A DNA stretch of 64,000 bases from Chryseotalea sp. WA131a (GCA_025370075.1 CP073016.1:3348001-3412000), one strand, 5' to 3'. Shown: positions 17,388-26,036, numbered from the stretch's first letter. Translations and numbers: made by a program. Notes: generated by a model from the sequence alone, not told the origin.

Positions 17388-17421
17388 ACTAATCCATAAA
17401 AGCATCCATCCACAATCCAAC

Positions 17422-19377
17422 ATGGATAATTACTACTACATATCTTTTAATATAATATATAAATACATACTACTGGTATTGATATGTGTGAATCTCTGTC
17501 CCGCACAAAATCAGCAGGAGATACAAATTGCCAACGAATACTATTTAAAAGGCGACAAAACAAAAGCGCTGTCTGCTTTTCAGGCATTGGCAAAAGACCC
17601 ACAAAATAGTTCGGCCATTCACAGTAATTATCTTAGCTTGCTGCTCGATGTTGGAAATTTTAAACAAGCCGAAGATTATGTTGAAAAGCTCATTCGCAGA
17701 GACAACCGTATTACTTACAAATTGGATCTGGGTCTTATTTATTTTCGCGCGGGCGATGTGGCCAAGGCCGATAAATATTTAAAATCGATTATTAAGACAC
17801 AGGCCGATGATGTGTATCGTGCCAAAACAGTTGCCGATTACCTCGCTTCTCGAAACCTCATCGACTACGGCATTTACTCCCTCAAGTGCGCCCGTGAGTC
17901 ATCTAAAAACCCCTCCATATTTTTTTTGGAGATGGCCAATCTCTACCGAATGCAAGGCAAGCGCGATGAGATGGTGGAAGAATATCTGGAGTACGTAACC
18001 CAAACTCCGGCTAATATTGGCTATGTAAAAAACCTGCTCCAAATTTTATTGACCAAGCCCGAAGAACTCGAAAGCCTTGAAAGATTGTTGACAGACCGGG
18101 TTCAAACGAATCCTGCATCAGAAGTACTTATTGATTTGTTGATTTGGACGCAATTGCAACAAAAAAATTTCTATGGAGCATTTGTGCAAGCGCGTGCCTA
18201 TGATAAACGTTTTCGTAAAGACCAATCAAAGACACTGGAGATTGCACAAATCGCACTCAACAACCAAGACTTTGTGAATGCCGATAAAGCTTTTGCATAC
18301 GTGCTAAAGGAATTTGCCAACACCGAAAATTATTTGCCGGCACAGCTTGGTTTGATAAAAGCCCGCGAGGCAAAAGTGAAAAAAAATTACTCCGTCAATA
18401 CCGATTCCGTAAAATATTTAATTGACGAGTACACCAAGTTTTGCACACGCTACCCAACACACCCAAGTGCCTACGAAGCGCGACTAAACCAAGCGATGTT
18501 GTATGCACATTACCTCAGTCAACCAGACTCCGCCACGGTGCAGATCAATAAATTAATTGCTGACCCGAAAACACCCACTTCGCTGCGCAACCAATCGAAA
18601 ATAGATTTGGGCGATATCTATTTATTAAAAGGCGAACCTTGGGAATCCACCTTGTTGTATTCACAGGTAGAGAAATCGCAACGCGAAACACCCCTTGGCT
18701 ACGAGGCGAAATTGCGCAATGCAAAACTTTCTTACTACAAAGGCGACTTTAAATTGGCCCAGGAACACCTGGACATTCTAAAGCAAGCCACTACGCGGGA
18801 AATTGCGAATGACGCCATGGACTTAAGCATGCGCATAAAAGAAAATACCGCATTTGACACTACGGGTTTTTCGTTGCGGCAACTGGCCCACATCGAACTA
18901 TTGCTTTACCAAAACCAAACGGCCAGGGCAACCAAACAACTTGGCTACTTTGAAAACAACAAAGTGTTGATGAAACAAGCGGAGGCTTTTTTATACGGCT
19001 TCATAGATGTGAACACATTGGTGGAGACAGAGGGCGAATACATTTGGGTTACCCTTCCGGCCAACTATGTTAACAATGCTATTCAAGATGATGTATTTTG
19101 GTTGGAAGCAAATTTGAACGCAAAGCAGGGAAAATTTGAAAATGCGTTGACCTATTTGGAAAAAATTATTCAACAGTATGGCGAAGATGTGTTGGCCGAT
19201 GATGCTGCTTTTATGCAAGCCGATATTTACGAGAACAGATTAAGTCAAAAGGAAAAAGCAAAAGAATTGTACCGTGCCTTTTTGGATCTGTACCCCGGAA
19301 GCGTATATGCGGCCGAGGCGAGGAAAAGGTACCGGATCTTGAGAGGCGATTTTGCGGAGGGTAAAGAAGTGAATTAA
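17422..19377 (+). CDS. Secreted tetratricopeptide-repeat protein
   Basis: A 651-residue protein built of TPR-like helical hairpins, for example ANEYYLKGDKTKALSAFQAL, YLSLLLDVGNFKQAEDYVEKL, LIYFRAGDVAKADKYLKSI and, near the end, ANLNAKQGKFENALTYLEKI plus YENRLSQKEKAKELYRAFLD. The N-terminus (YKYILLVLICVNLCPAQ) is a signal peptide, so it is a periplasmic or outer-membrane scaffold for protein interactions. The first 14 codons are unusually Tyr/Ile-rich because the DNA there is AT-rich, so the exact start is uncertain, although no better start codon gives the signal peptide. It follows the candidate oriC and precedes the AraC gene by 27 bp. Confidence 0.85.
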   Translation: MDNYYYISFNIIYKYILLVLICVNLCPAQNQQEIQIANEYYLKGDKTKALSAFQALAKDPQNSSAIHSNYLSLLLDVGNFKQAEDYVEKLIRRDNRITYKLDLGLIYFRAGDVAKADKYLKSIIKTQADDVYRAKTVADYLASRNLIDYGIYSLKCARESSKNPSIFFLEMANLYRMQGKRDEMVEEYLEYVTQTPANIGYVKNLLQILLTKPEELESLERLLTDRVQTNPASEVLIDLLIWTQLQQKNFYGAFVQARAYDKRFRKDQSKTLEIAQIALNNQDFVNADKAFAYVLKEFANTENYLPAQLGLIKAREAKVKKNYSVNTDSVKYLIDEYTKFCTRYPTHPSAYEARLNQAMLYAHYLSQPDSATVQINKLIADPKTPTSLRNQSKIDLGDIYLLKGEPWESTLLYSQVEKSQRETPLGYEAKLRNAKLSYYKGDFKLAQEHLDILKQATTREIANDAMDLSMRIKENTAFDTTGFSLRQLAHIELLLYQNQTARATKQLGYFENNKVLMKQAEAFLYGFIDVNTLVETEGEYIWVTLPANYVNNAIQDDVFWLEANLNAKQGKFENALTYLEKIIQQYGEDVLADDAAFMQADIYENRLSQKEKAKELYRAFLDLYPGSVYAAEARKRYRILRGDFAEGKEVN

Positions 19378-19404
19378 AAAGCACGTACTTCAAAAAAAGC
19401 CTAA

Positions 19405-20298
19405 ATGTTTGAATCCTATGAAATACTTGATTTTTTAGAATTTCAGAATGATGGCAAACGGCATTTTCATATTAACCGATTGGATGAGATGCCCGAGCTT
19501 CCGGCAAAAATCAAGAGTCCTCACAAGCATCTTTTCTATGAGGTGTTTTTGATTACCCAAGGTAAGGCACACCATAATATTGACTACAGAGAGTACCACA
19601 TTCAAGCAAACAGCCTTTTCTTTGTGTCGCAAGGGCAACTCCATCTATGGGGTAAGTCCGATAGATCGGCAATGAAAGGTTATCGGTTAATGTTCACAGA
19701 AGAGTTTTTCTTGATGAAAAACATCGATAAAAATTTCTTGTTTGAATTAGTGTTTCTTGACAATGTATATTTTAATCCATGCATTGAATTGACCAAAAAA
19801 GATGCTGAGCCGATTCATACATACTTCAATTTACTTTTTAATGAGTACAAAAGGTTAGAGCCTAACCCCAAAGTACTGCAGTCTTTGCTCTTTTTGGCCT
19901 TAACAGAAATTCAGCGAATAGCGACTGTTAAAAACCCAAAAGTGGGTACTAACCATGAAGTCAAAGTCTACAAAAGCTTTGTAGAGTTACTGGAGGTCAA
20001 TTTCAAAAACCAATTATCAATTAACGATTATGCATCCAGACTGTGCCTTTCGAGTAAACAATTCACGCGATTGATACGCAGTTTTACAAATCAATCAGCC
20101 ACCCAAATAATCAGGAATAGGGTAACCCTTGAGGCAAAGCGGTTGCTAACTTGCACGCATCTAAACATTATGCAAATTGGACATGAGTTGGGATTTGAAG
20201 ATGCCGCCTATTTTTCTCGCTTTTTCAAGAGAGAAACAAAACAATCTCCAACTGAATTTAAGGGTTTAGTTGTCGAAAAATACATGAAAACGTCTTAA
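19405..20298 (+). CDS. AraC-family transcriptional regulator
   Basis: A 297-residue regulator. The N-terminal half (SPHKHLFYEVFLITQGKAHH, YHIQANSLFFVSQGQLHLW) is an AraC-type cupin effector domain; the C-terminal hundred residues are a double helix-turn-helix with the usual landmarks LSINDYASRLCLSSKQFTRL and IMQIGHELGFEDAAYFSRFF, then KRETKQSPTEFK. It binds DNA in the cytoplasm; the ligand is unknown. The next gene, a DUF3500 lipoprotein, starts 66 bp downstream behind a TAnnTTTG box and is the most obvious candidate target, but that is inference from position only. Confidence 0.92.
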   Translation: MFESYEILDFLEFQNDGKRHFHINRLDEMPELPAKIKSPHKHLFYEVFLITQGKAHHNIDYREYHIQANSLFFVSQGQLHLWGKSDRSAMKGYRLMFTEEFFLMKNIDKNFLFELVFLDNVYFNPCIELTKKDAEPIHTYFNLLFNEYKRLEPNPKVLQSLLFLALTEIQRIATVKNPKVGTNHEVKVYKSFVELLEVNFKNQLSINDYASRLCLSSKQFTRLIRSFTNQSATQIIRNRVTLEAKRLLTCTHLNIMQIGHELGFEDAAYFSRFFKRETKQSPTEFKGLVVEKYMKTS

Positions 20299-20328
20299 AA
20301 GTCCAAGCGTGGTATTTTAGTCCTGCCA

Positions 20329-20336
20329 TAATTTTG
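20329..20336 (+). promoter_or_regulatory. Possible Bacteroidota -7 box for the DUF3500 gene
   Basis: TAATTTTG matches the TAnnTTTG -7 element. It is 28 bp upstream of the DUF3500 start and inside the AraC-DUF3500 spacer. No clear TTTG -33 element is found at the right distance, which could mean that activation (for example by the AraC protein) is needed. Confidence 0.35.
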
Positions 20337-20364
20337 TTTTTCAAATTTAAACGAATTCAGAAAT

Positions 20365-21429
20365 ATGAGTTTAAACCACACAATGCTGACATTTTCCGCG
20401 GTTTGTTTATTTGTGTTTGCATGTAAGACTTCGTCCAACGACCCAACGCCCTCTGGAGCAGTTAAAGATTGTAGCTCACTTACCGGGCTTGAAAAAGTTG
20501 TTTGTTTGGCAGAAAATTTTAAGGCGACACTATCCACATCACAACTTGCAGCAATGCAGTTAGATTATACTAAAGCCAATGCAGTGAAATGGTCTAATCT
20601 CCCGCAGGCCTTGACTCAAACAAAACGTGTGGGCATAAGTTTTGGCGAGTTGAACGCTACCCAAAAAGATGCCGCGCAAGCATTATTGAAAGAGGTTACA
20701 GGAACAGGAACCAATGAAGGATATTCGGAACTTCTACAAATCATGGGAGCCGACAACTACTTAAATTCAAACGGTGGAGGGTCTACTTATGGCGATGGCA
20801 ATTACTATATCGCTTTTTTAGGAACCCCAAGCACAACAGGTTTGTGGGAACTACAGTTTGGGGGGCATCATTTTGCGTTGGCTAATTCGTATAATCAGGC
20901 TAAACTTGTCGGAGCCACACCATCGTTCCGCGCAGTGGAACCAATGGCCGCCTTTGCGCTAAATGGTGCACAGGTGCAGCCCATTGAACAAGAGCGAAAA
21001 GCGTTCTCCGATATGTTAAAAGGCCTTAGCACCACAGAGCTAACCACCGCGCGATTAACATCAACTTTTTCTGATTTGCTACTTGGCCCCGGTAAAGATG
21101 GGCAGTTTCCCACTGCAAAATCAGGTATAAAAGTGGGTGACTTAACACTAGATAAAAAGAACTTAGTGCTGAATGCAATTAAAACCTATGTGCAAGATTT
21201 AGATGACCTCAATGCCTCGGCTATCTTGTCAAAATATACGTCAGAATTAGAGGATACGTACATCGCTTACTCGGGCACTACAGATGTGAATACGCAAAAT
21301 GACTATGTGCGTATTGATGGCCCTAACGTTTGGATCGAGTATTCTGCCCAAGGTGGAATTGTGATTCGAAATGTAAGTCACCCCCATTCAGTTTGGAGGG
21401 ATAGAAGCGGAGATTATGGGGGCAACTAA
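20365..21429 (+). CDS. DUF3500 domain lipoprotein
   Basis: A 354-residue protein with a lipoprotein-like signal (TFSAVCLFVFACKTSS, Cys about 19). The body matches the DUF3500 family: KWSNLPQALTQTKRVGISFGEL, AQALLKEVTGTGTNEGYSEL, DGNYYIAFLGTPSTTGLWEL, FGGHHFALANSY, and the conserved end VSHPHSVWRDRSGDYGG. The His pairs (GGHH, HPHS) could bind a metal, but no reaction is established for this family to my knowledge. The next gene, a HupE-like N-terminal domain protein, overlaps its 3' end by 14 bases, so the two are made together. I recall DUF3500 genes next to HupE/UreJ-type genes in other bacteria. Confidence 0.88.
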   Translation: MSLNHTMLTFSAVCLFVFACKTSSNDPTPSGAVKDCSSLTGLEKVVCLAENFKATLSTSQLAAMQLDYTKANAVKWSNLPQALTQTKRVGISFGELNATQKDAAQALLKEVTGTGTNEGYSELLQIMGADNYLNSNGGGSTYGDGNYYIAFLGTPSTTGLWELQFGGHHFALANSYNQAKLVGATPSFRAVEPMAAFALNGAQVQPIEQERKAFSDMLKGLSTTELTTARLTSTFSDLLLGPGKDGQFPTAKSGIKVGDLTLDKKNLVLNAIKTYVQDLDDLNASAILSKYTSELEDTYIAYSGTTDVNTQNDYVRIDGPNVWIEYSAQGGIVIRNVSHPHSVWRDRSGDYGGN

Positions 21430-22048
21430 AACGAAGTTTTGCTTAAGTCTTGCGTTTTTTTTGTGGGCAAGATTAATGCCATTTGCGCACCCCATGCCAA
21501 ACTCTATTGTTTGCCTTACTATTTTAAAGGATAAGATTAAAGGCAATGCACAAATTCCGATGCGAGACTTGCGGGCAGTGCTGGGGGAACAAACACAGCT
21601 AGACGCACTTAAGGCTTATTTCAAGTCACACGTTCGGCCCAAAAGCCTGAATGGGGACGCATGGTACGTTGAAATCGAAAATGCGAGAATAACGGAAAGC
21701 ACACACATTGCCTCAGGTGACTACACCGAGCTAACAGCCGATTTCTGGATGGTGCCTACTAGTTTAGAGGATATGAATGATTTTATTTTTGACTACGATG
21801 TGGTTTGCCATCAAGTGGTAACGCACAAAGTGTTTGTATTAATGAAGCGGGGCGAAAATCAGACCTCAGCTACGATTGAATTGGACATACCTTCAGAAAA
21901 AATAAAACCTTTACAAGTAACAATGGGGCAAAAAGCGGATCTACGAAAATTCTCCATAATCGGCTTCGATTTAATTATCGTAGTTTTTGCTACGGCTGTC
22001 TTTTACTTGATTTTGAATTCAAAAAAGAGTTTTCAAAGGAATATTTAG
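21416..22048 (+). CDS. HupE/UreJ-type extracytoplasmic domain protein, membrane part absent
   Basis: A 210-residue exported protein. After the signal (AFFLWARLMPFAHP) the sequence HPMPNSIVCLTILKDKIKGN resembles the N-terminal domain found before the nickel-permease-like HupE/UreJ_2 membrane domain. In such proteins the domain leads into several helices; here there is only one helix near residues 186-204 (IIGFDLIIVVFATAVFYLIL) and the protein then ends in KKSFQRNI. So it is either a naturally short form or a truncated one. It overlaps the DUF3500 gene by 14 bases. The HupE link rests on recognition of the N-terminal motif and the neighbour, and is moderate. Confidence 0.7.
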   Translation: MGATKTKFCLSLAFFLWARLMPFAHPMPNSIVCLTILKDKIKGNAQIPMRDLRAVLGEQTQLDALKAYFKSHVRPKSLNGDAWYVEIENARITESTHIASGDYTELTADFWMVPTSLEDMNDFIFDYDVVCHQVVTHKVFVLMKRGENQTSATIELDIPSEKIKPLQVTMGQKADLRKFSIIGFDLIIVVFATAVFYLILNSKKSFQRNI

Positions 22049-22115
22049 CCTTGTAAAGCTTCACTTCGATTAAATTATACAAATGCTTTTGAACTTTTAG
22101 AAGCCTATCTGTTGT

Positions 22116-22123
22116 TACTTTTG
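22116..22123 (+). promoter_or_regulatory. Possible -7 box for the HMA-DUF4396 gene
   Basis: TACTTTTG fits TAnnTTTG, 14 bp before the ATG at 22138; a TTTTG lies at 22087-22091, a few bases further away than the usual -33 spacing. Confidence 0.35.
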
Positions 22124-22137
22124 TCGCACCTAAAGCA

Positions 22138-22809
22138 ATGACACACACCTACAAAGTTTCTGGAATGACATGCATGGGCTGTGCTAGCACAGTGGAGAAG
22201 GCATTGAAAAAAGTACCGGGCGTTACAGAAGCAGAAGTAAGCTTGGCACATAGCGAAGTTCAATTGCACATGGCTGCGCCAGTAACATTTGCTCAACTGC
22301 AGGCTGGGTTGTCTGGCTATGCATATCAACTTTTCGAAAATAGTTCTGCTCTTGCTAAAGCACCAACACAATTTTGGTTGCACAAAAAAGTTTGGGGCCG
22401 TGCGGCATTCAACACGCTAAACTGTTTGGTCGGGTGTTCTATCGGTGATTTTGGGATGATACTTTTCTTGCAGGCACTTTATCCAGATACATCCATGATG
22501 ACCCAAATGTTATTGGCCACTATTGCAGGATTGTGTACATCTATTTTGCTGGAGACTATTTTGCTGCGTGTCCGCGAAAAATTTAATTGGGCGTCCGCTT
22601 TCCAAACCGCTTTTTCTATGTCATTCATTTCTATGATTGCGATGGAGCTGGCCATGAACACCAGCGACTTTATGATGACCGGTGGCAAGGCAGCCTTCGG
22701 CAACCCGATGTATTGGATGGCATTGGCAGTATCAATGGTGGTAGGGTTTTTAGCCCCATTGCCCTACAACTATTACAAATTGAAGAAGTACAACAAGGCG
22801 TGTCATTAA
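22138..22809 (+). CDS. HMA (heavy-metal-associated) domain fused to DUF4396 membrane domain
   Basis: A 223-residue protein. Residues 1-67 are a copper-chaperone-like HMA domain with the metal site GMTCMGCAST (Cys12, Cys15). The rest is a DUF4396 membrane region with about four helices (MTQMLLATIAGLCTSILLETILL, FQTAFSMSFISMIAMELAM, NPMYWMALAVSMVVGFLAPLPYNYYKLKKY). DUF4396 is Met-, His- and Cys-rich and is often found in a metal-homeostasis setting; here the fusion to HMA suggests copper or similar soft-metal handling at the inner membrane. It has its own upstream spacer with a possible promoter and ends in a stop codon that overlaps the stop of the convergent gene. Confidence 0.87.
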   Translation: MTHTYKVSGMTCMGCASTVEKALKKVPGVTEAEVSLAHSEVQLHMAAPVTFAQLQAGLSGYAYQLFENSSALAKAPTQFWLHKKVWGRAAFNTLNCLVGCSIGDFGMILFLQALYPDTSMMTQMLLATIAGLCTSILLETILLRVREKFNWASAFQTAFSMSFISMIAMELAMNTSDFMMTGGKAAFGNPMYWMALAVSMVVGFLAPLPYNYYKLKKYNKACH

Positions 22810-23117
22810 ATATGATATACCCAATCCTTGTATTGCCCGTCTAGCGGATTAAAGTCATTTCGTTTTTGAAAGTGCCCATCCAAGATTTCCAATTCAATAA
22901 TTCTGTCGAGCTGTAGATTTCGATACCCCTCTTTGCCTCCTGCTTTGGTGAAGCCAGAAGTTTGCCAACACACCAGGACAATCTGCCTTTTGGCGGTCGT
23001 GCAAATCCCGTAAGGAAAAACTGTGCGCGGCAATGGTTCTTTGCTAAGCACAATTCGGCAGCTACGCTTCTTTTCTGAAGCTTCCCAAAGTTGCTGCGTG
23101 AGTTCTTCGAGCTTCAT
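22806..23117 (-). CDS. Small hypothetical protein, possibly WYL-like
   Basis: A 103-residue protein without signal or membrane segment. The middle and end (RQIVLVCWQTSGFTKAGG, YRNLQLDRIIELEILDGHF) have the strand pattern of the C-terminal part of WYL ligand-binding domains, in which a strand with LxRI follows; no HTH is attached. The resemblance is weak and I would not assign a function. Its stop codon overlaps that of the HMA-DUF4396 gene, which runs toward it. Confidence 0.6.
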   Translation of the reverse strand: MKLEELTQQLWEASEKKRSCRIVLSKEPLPRTVFPYGICTTAKRQIVLVCWQTSGFTKAGGKEGYRNLQLDRIIELEILDGHFQKRNDFNPLDGQYKDWVYHI

Positions 23118-23192
23118 AAAAGTTCGCGTAAAGTTATTGATTATCGATTGATTTTAGCGCGAATGACAATAACACAGGTTATAAATGCACCC

Positions 23193-26036
23193 CTATTGCA
23201 ACGTCACCTTGATTAAATAGTTGCTTTCCAACTGCTTTGCTACGTGTGTGTCTATAACACCTTTGGCTACGATACTCCAAGTTTTTGTCGGTTGAAGCAT
23301 AGTTTCGTCTGCCAATTTTAAAGAAGGCCGGAAGGAATCTACGCTACTATTCAATTTATACTTGAAGCCATGAGGTTCCATCTTCTGAATCGTTAGCAAA
23401 GGAATTTCTGTTGTTTGAAGGTATTGATGGAAAAAAGCATTAAAATCATTACCTAATTTTTCATTGAAATACTGAACAAGTGTTTTCGTATCAATGAACG
23501 AGTGCCTGAAATCAGTTTGTATACCTTTCAATGTACTGAACCAAAGTTTATCATTAGCTACCAGATGGCGCAGTGTATTTAGGATTAAAGCGCCTTTAAA
23601 ATATTTGTCTTCAATACGATAATGGAAATGATTTACATCCGGTACTCCAACTAAAGGAAAGTCATTCAAAATTCTGTCCTTTCTAGAATTCAGATATTCC
23701 TGTCCAATACGATAGCCAAGTGTCTCTTCTACGTAAAGTGATTCGGCATACGTAGCGAATGCTTCATGAATCCAAATGTCAGAATTGTCTTTGCAACTTA
23801 TATTATTCCCCCACCACTCATGGGCAGATTCATGAAGGATGAGTTGTTCATCAAAATACTGCCCCACAGCCACACAGCTTTGATGCTCCATTGGATAAGG
23901 GCTTTGAACAATCTTAAACCCATCATTAATAAATGGGTACGCTCCAAAATACTTCTCATACACTCTGAGCATTTGTGGTACCATGGATAGTTTTTTGGTA
24001 GCGAAGTCTTTATCACCCTCTAAGAAGTAGTAGGCCAAGTTTAGTTGTTTGCCTTCTACACTTTCAAAAACTTCTTGATGTGTTTCGTACCGACCAATGT
24101 GAACGGCAATGTTATAATTGTTAATGGGACTGCTTACCGACCAGTGATACTTCACGTTACCATTTCCCAAAGATTCTGTCTTGCTGAGTTTTCCATTTGA
24201 TACCGCATAAAGATTTTCAGGCACAGATACACTTACGGATGCACTGTCAGGTTCATCAGAAATATGGTTTTTTACTGGCCACCACCCTTTTGGCCCATAA
24301 CCCTGACAGAGCGATTGAACCCATGGATTGTCTTGATTATCAGTTTGCCAAAGAAAAGCTCCAGCAAAGATGTCAAAATTAGCATCTAGTGGTCGGCCCT
24401 CGTATCTTACCTTAACAGAATGCGTTGTTCCCTTTTCTAAAGGCTTATCGAAATCAACATACACCGCATCAAGATCTCTTTTGAACTTTAAATCATTGCC
24501 TTTGTATTGAATACTATTGATCTTAAGATATTCAAATAAATCGAATCTGATTTTGGTCGTTGTATCCACTATTTTGAAAGTGATTTCAGAATAACCTTTT
24601 ACCAATTCATTTTTCACATCGATATTAATATCAAGGTGATAGTACCCGACATCGTAGCAAGTAAGCTGTGATGTAAGTAGCCCGAATAGTGTGTCAATCT
24701 TGTTAAACTGTTTCAACGAATGGTTACCTATTTTTAACCTTCGATTTTCTGCATAAGGCTTCACGGAGTTATACTTTGTTCCCTTGTTTTCTGCCACTCT
24801 ACTAATTATTGATGTTCCCTTTGTGTCAGTCAATTTTTGTTCGCGGTCCACTTCCTTAATATCGTTGAAGTTTCTCCAAAACATAGAATCATAGGGTTTC
24901 TTCATATTGATTAAACCCTTTTGTAACTTCAATTTATCCGAAGGTGTCTCGTGAATGTTTTCTGTTACAGCAGAATTGATCAATAGTTCACTAGAGAGGT
25001 AAGATTTACTTGCTATCACTTTTTCAGATAACTTAAAACATCTAAAATCTTGCTTTCGGAAAAAGTAATAAGGAAGCATCTTTCCTTTAATATGCCTGTA
25101 TTCATATGCCTGATGATCTACAATGGCTCCGCACTTTTCACCTTTTGTATTAACACCGCCCCATATATAATTGGTGTAGTCCATTTCGCCAGAGCTTAGA
25201 ATCAATTCATTTTTATATAAAGAATAGTTTTCCGCATCAATCAATAATTTAAGCTCCATTGCCTGAGATTTACTCGATAACGCATAAACCAATTGATCAT
25301 TGAAATACGTCAGTTTTTCGATGGTAAATATTTTGTTTCCCCATACAGAGCGTTTTATGTTATTTACGAGAGGCACTAAGTTTGCTCCTTGATTTACAAG
25401 AAGTAAGAGATGATTCTTGCCTGCCTTCCAGCCCATAAACGCATCATTCATTTTCTTGTTGTCAGATACATTCCGGAATTGGGGTATTGATATGTCCTCC
25501 ATTTCATTCACCACATTTTTGGCTCGAATTTCAAGAGCACATTCAACTACTCCTGTTTGCGTATCATTATCGGAATGAATCTCTCTATAGAATCCGTTTA
25601 GAAGAAAATAGTCTTGCTGATGCTTACTCTCTGCAAGAATCTTTCTGACGGCAAGGTTAAAAACCTCATTACCCGTTACTTTCTTTGATGTTACTGCTAT
25701 GTCCTCTAGATTCAATACAGCCTCATTCAAATGAATAGTTATCTGACCAGGAATATCTTTCACTACTCCATAAAAATTTTGAAATCCGATGTACGAAACT
25801 ACGAGAGAGTCCTTTTCATAAGTGAGCGGAACGTTGAAATTGAATTCACCGCTATCATTTGTGACGGTTCCTATAGTTGTCCCCTTTACATATACAGAAG
25901 AAAATGCCAGCGACTTTCCGCTACTTTTCTCTACGACCTTCCCCTTGATAACTTTAAAATGATTTTGGGCTTTGGTCAAAAAGGAAATTAATGATACCAA
26001 TACGCTAAGAACAAAATATAATTTAATGTTTGGCAT
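23193..26036 (-). CDS. M1-family metallopeptidase with N-terminal carboxypeptidase-regulatory module
   Basis: Exported zinc peptidase of about 947 residues. I chose the ATG at 26036 (MPNIKLYFVLSVLVSLISFLTKAQ), a clear signal peptide, over the one ten codons upstream. Residues about 25-425 equal in layout the secreted proteins at 3.6-6.1 kb: beta-sandwich (VKGKVVEKSSGKSLAFSSVY, LVVSYIGFQNF), a VRKILAE...FLLNGFYRE block and a closing YDSMFWRNFNDIKE. Then comes the M1 N-terminal beta-saddle and the catalytic domain: PMEHQS substrate motif and HESAHEWWGN...WIHEAFATYAES, that is HExxH at about 735-739 with the third ligand Glu 18 residues on. It would cleave N-terminal residues of peptides outside the cytoplasm. 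It is transcribed alone, divergently from the fasciclin gene. Confidence 0.92.
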   Translation of the reverse strand: MPNIKLYFVLSVLVSLISFLTKAQNHFKVIKGKVVEKSSGKSLAFSSVYVKGTTIGTVTNDSGEFNFNVPLTYEKDSLVVSYIGFQNFYGVVKDIPGQITIHLNEAVLNLEDIAVTSKKVTGNEVFNLAVRKILAESKHQQDYFLLNGFYREIHSDNDTQTGVVECALEIRAKNVVNEMEDISIPQFRNVSDNKKMNDAFMGWKAGKNHLLLLVNQGANLVPLVNNIKRSVWGNKIFTIEKLTYFNDQLVYALSSKSQAMELKLLIDAENYSLYKNELILSSGEMDYTNYIWGGVNTKGEKCGAIVDHQAYEYRHIKGKMLPYYFFRKQDFRCFKLSEKVIASKSYLSSELLINSAVTENIHETPSDKLKLQKGLINMKKPYDSMFWRNFNDIKEVDREQKLTDTKGTSIISRVAENKGTKYNSVKPYAENRRLKIGNHSLKQFNKIDTLFGLLTSQLTCYDVGYYHLDINIDVKNELVKGYSEITFKIVDTTTKIRFDLFEYLKINSIQYKGNDLKFKRDLDAVYVDFDKPLEKGTTHSVKVRYEGRPLDANFDIFAGAFLWQTDNQDNPWVQSLCQGYGPKGWWPVKNHISDEPDSASVSVSVPENLYAVSNGKLSKTESLGNGNVKYHWSVSSPINNYNIAVHIGRYETHQEVFESVEGKQLNLAYYFLEGDKDFATKKLSMVPQMLRVYEKYFGAYPFINDGFKIVQSPYPMEHQSCVAVGQYFDEQLILHESAHEWWGNNISCKDNSDIWIHEAFATYAESLYVEETLGYRIGQEYLNSRKDRILNDFPLVGVPDVNHFHYRIEDKYFKGALILNTLRHLVANDKLWFSTLKGIQTDFRHSFIDTKTLVQYFNEKLGNDFNAFFHQYLQTTEIPLLTIQKMEPHGFKYKLNSSVDSFRPSLKLADETMLQPTKTWSIVAKGVIDTHVAKQLESNYLIKVTLQ

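Larger units (their letters stand above)
17170..17421. other. Candidate chromosomal replication origin (oriC-like spacer)
   Basis: A 252-bp non-coding spacer with several DnaA-box-like 9-mers. TTATCCACA (perfect) is at 17310-17318, TTATACACA (fits TTATNCACA) at 17379-17387, and TGTAGATAA, the complement of TTATCTACA, at 17299-17307 next to the first. Two-mismatch copies GCATCCACA (17210) and CCATCCACA (17406) are also present. The DNA just downstream, the first 60 bases of the next gene, is very AT-rich and could serve as an unwinding element. The parS-like sites and mnmG lie 2.6-4.6 kb to the left. Against it: all genes on both flanks for several kb are on +, whereas genes usually point away from an origin on both sides, and dnaA is not here. 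Confidence 0.55.
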
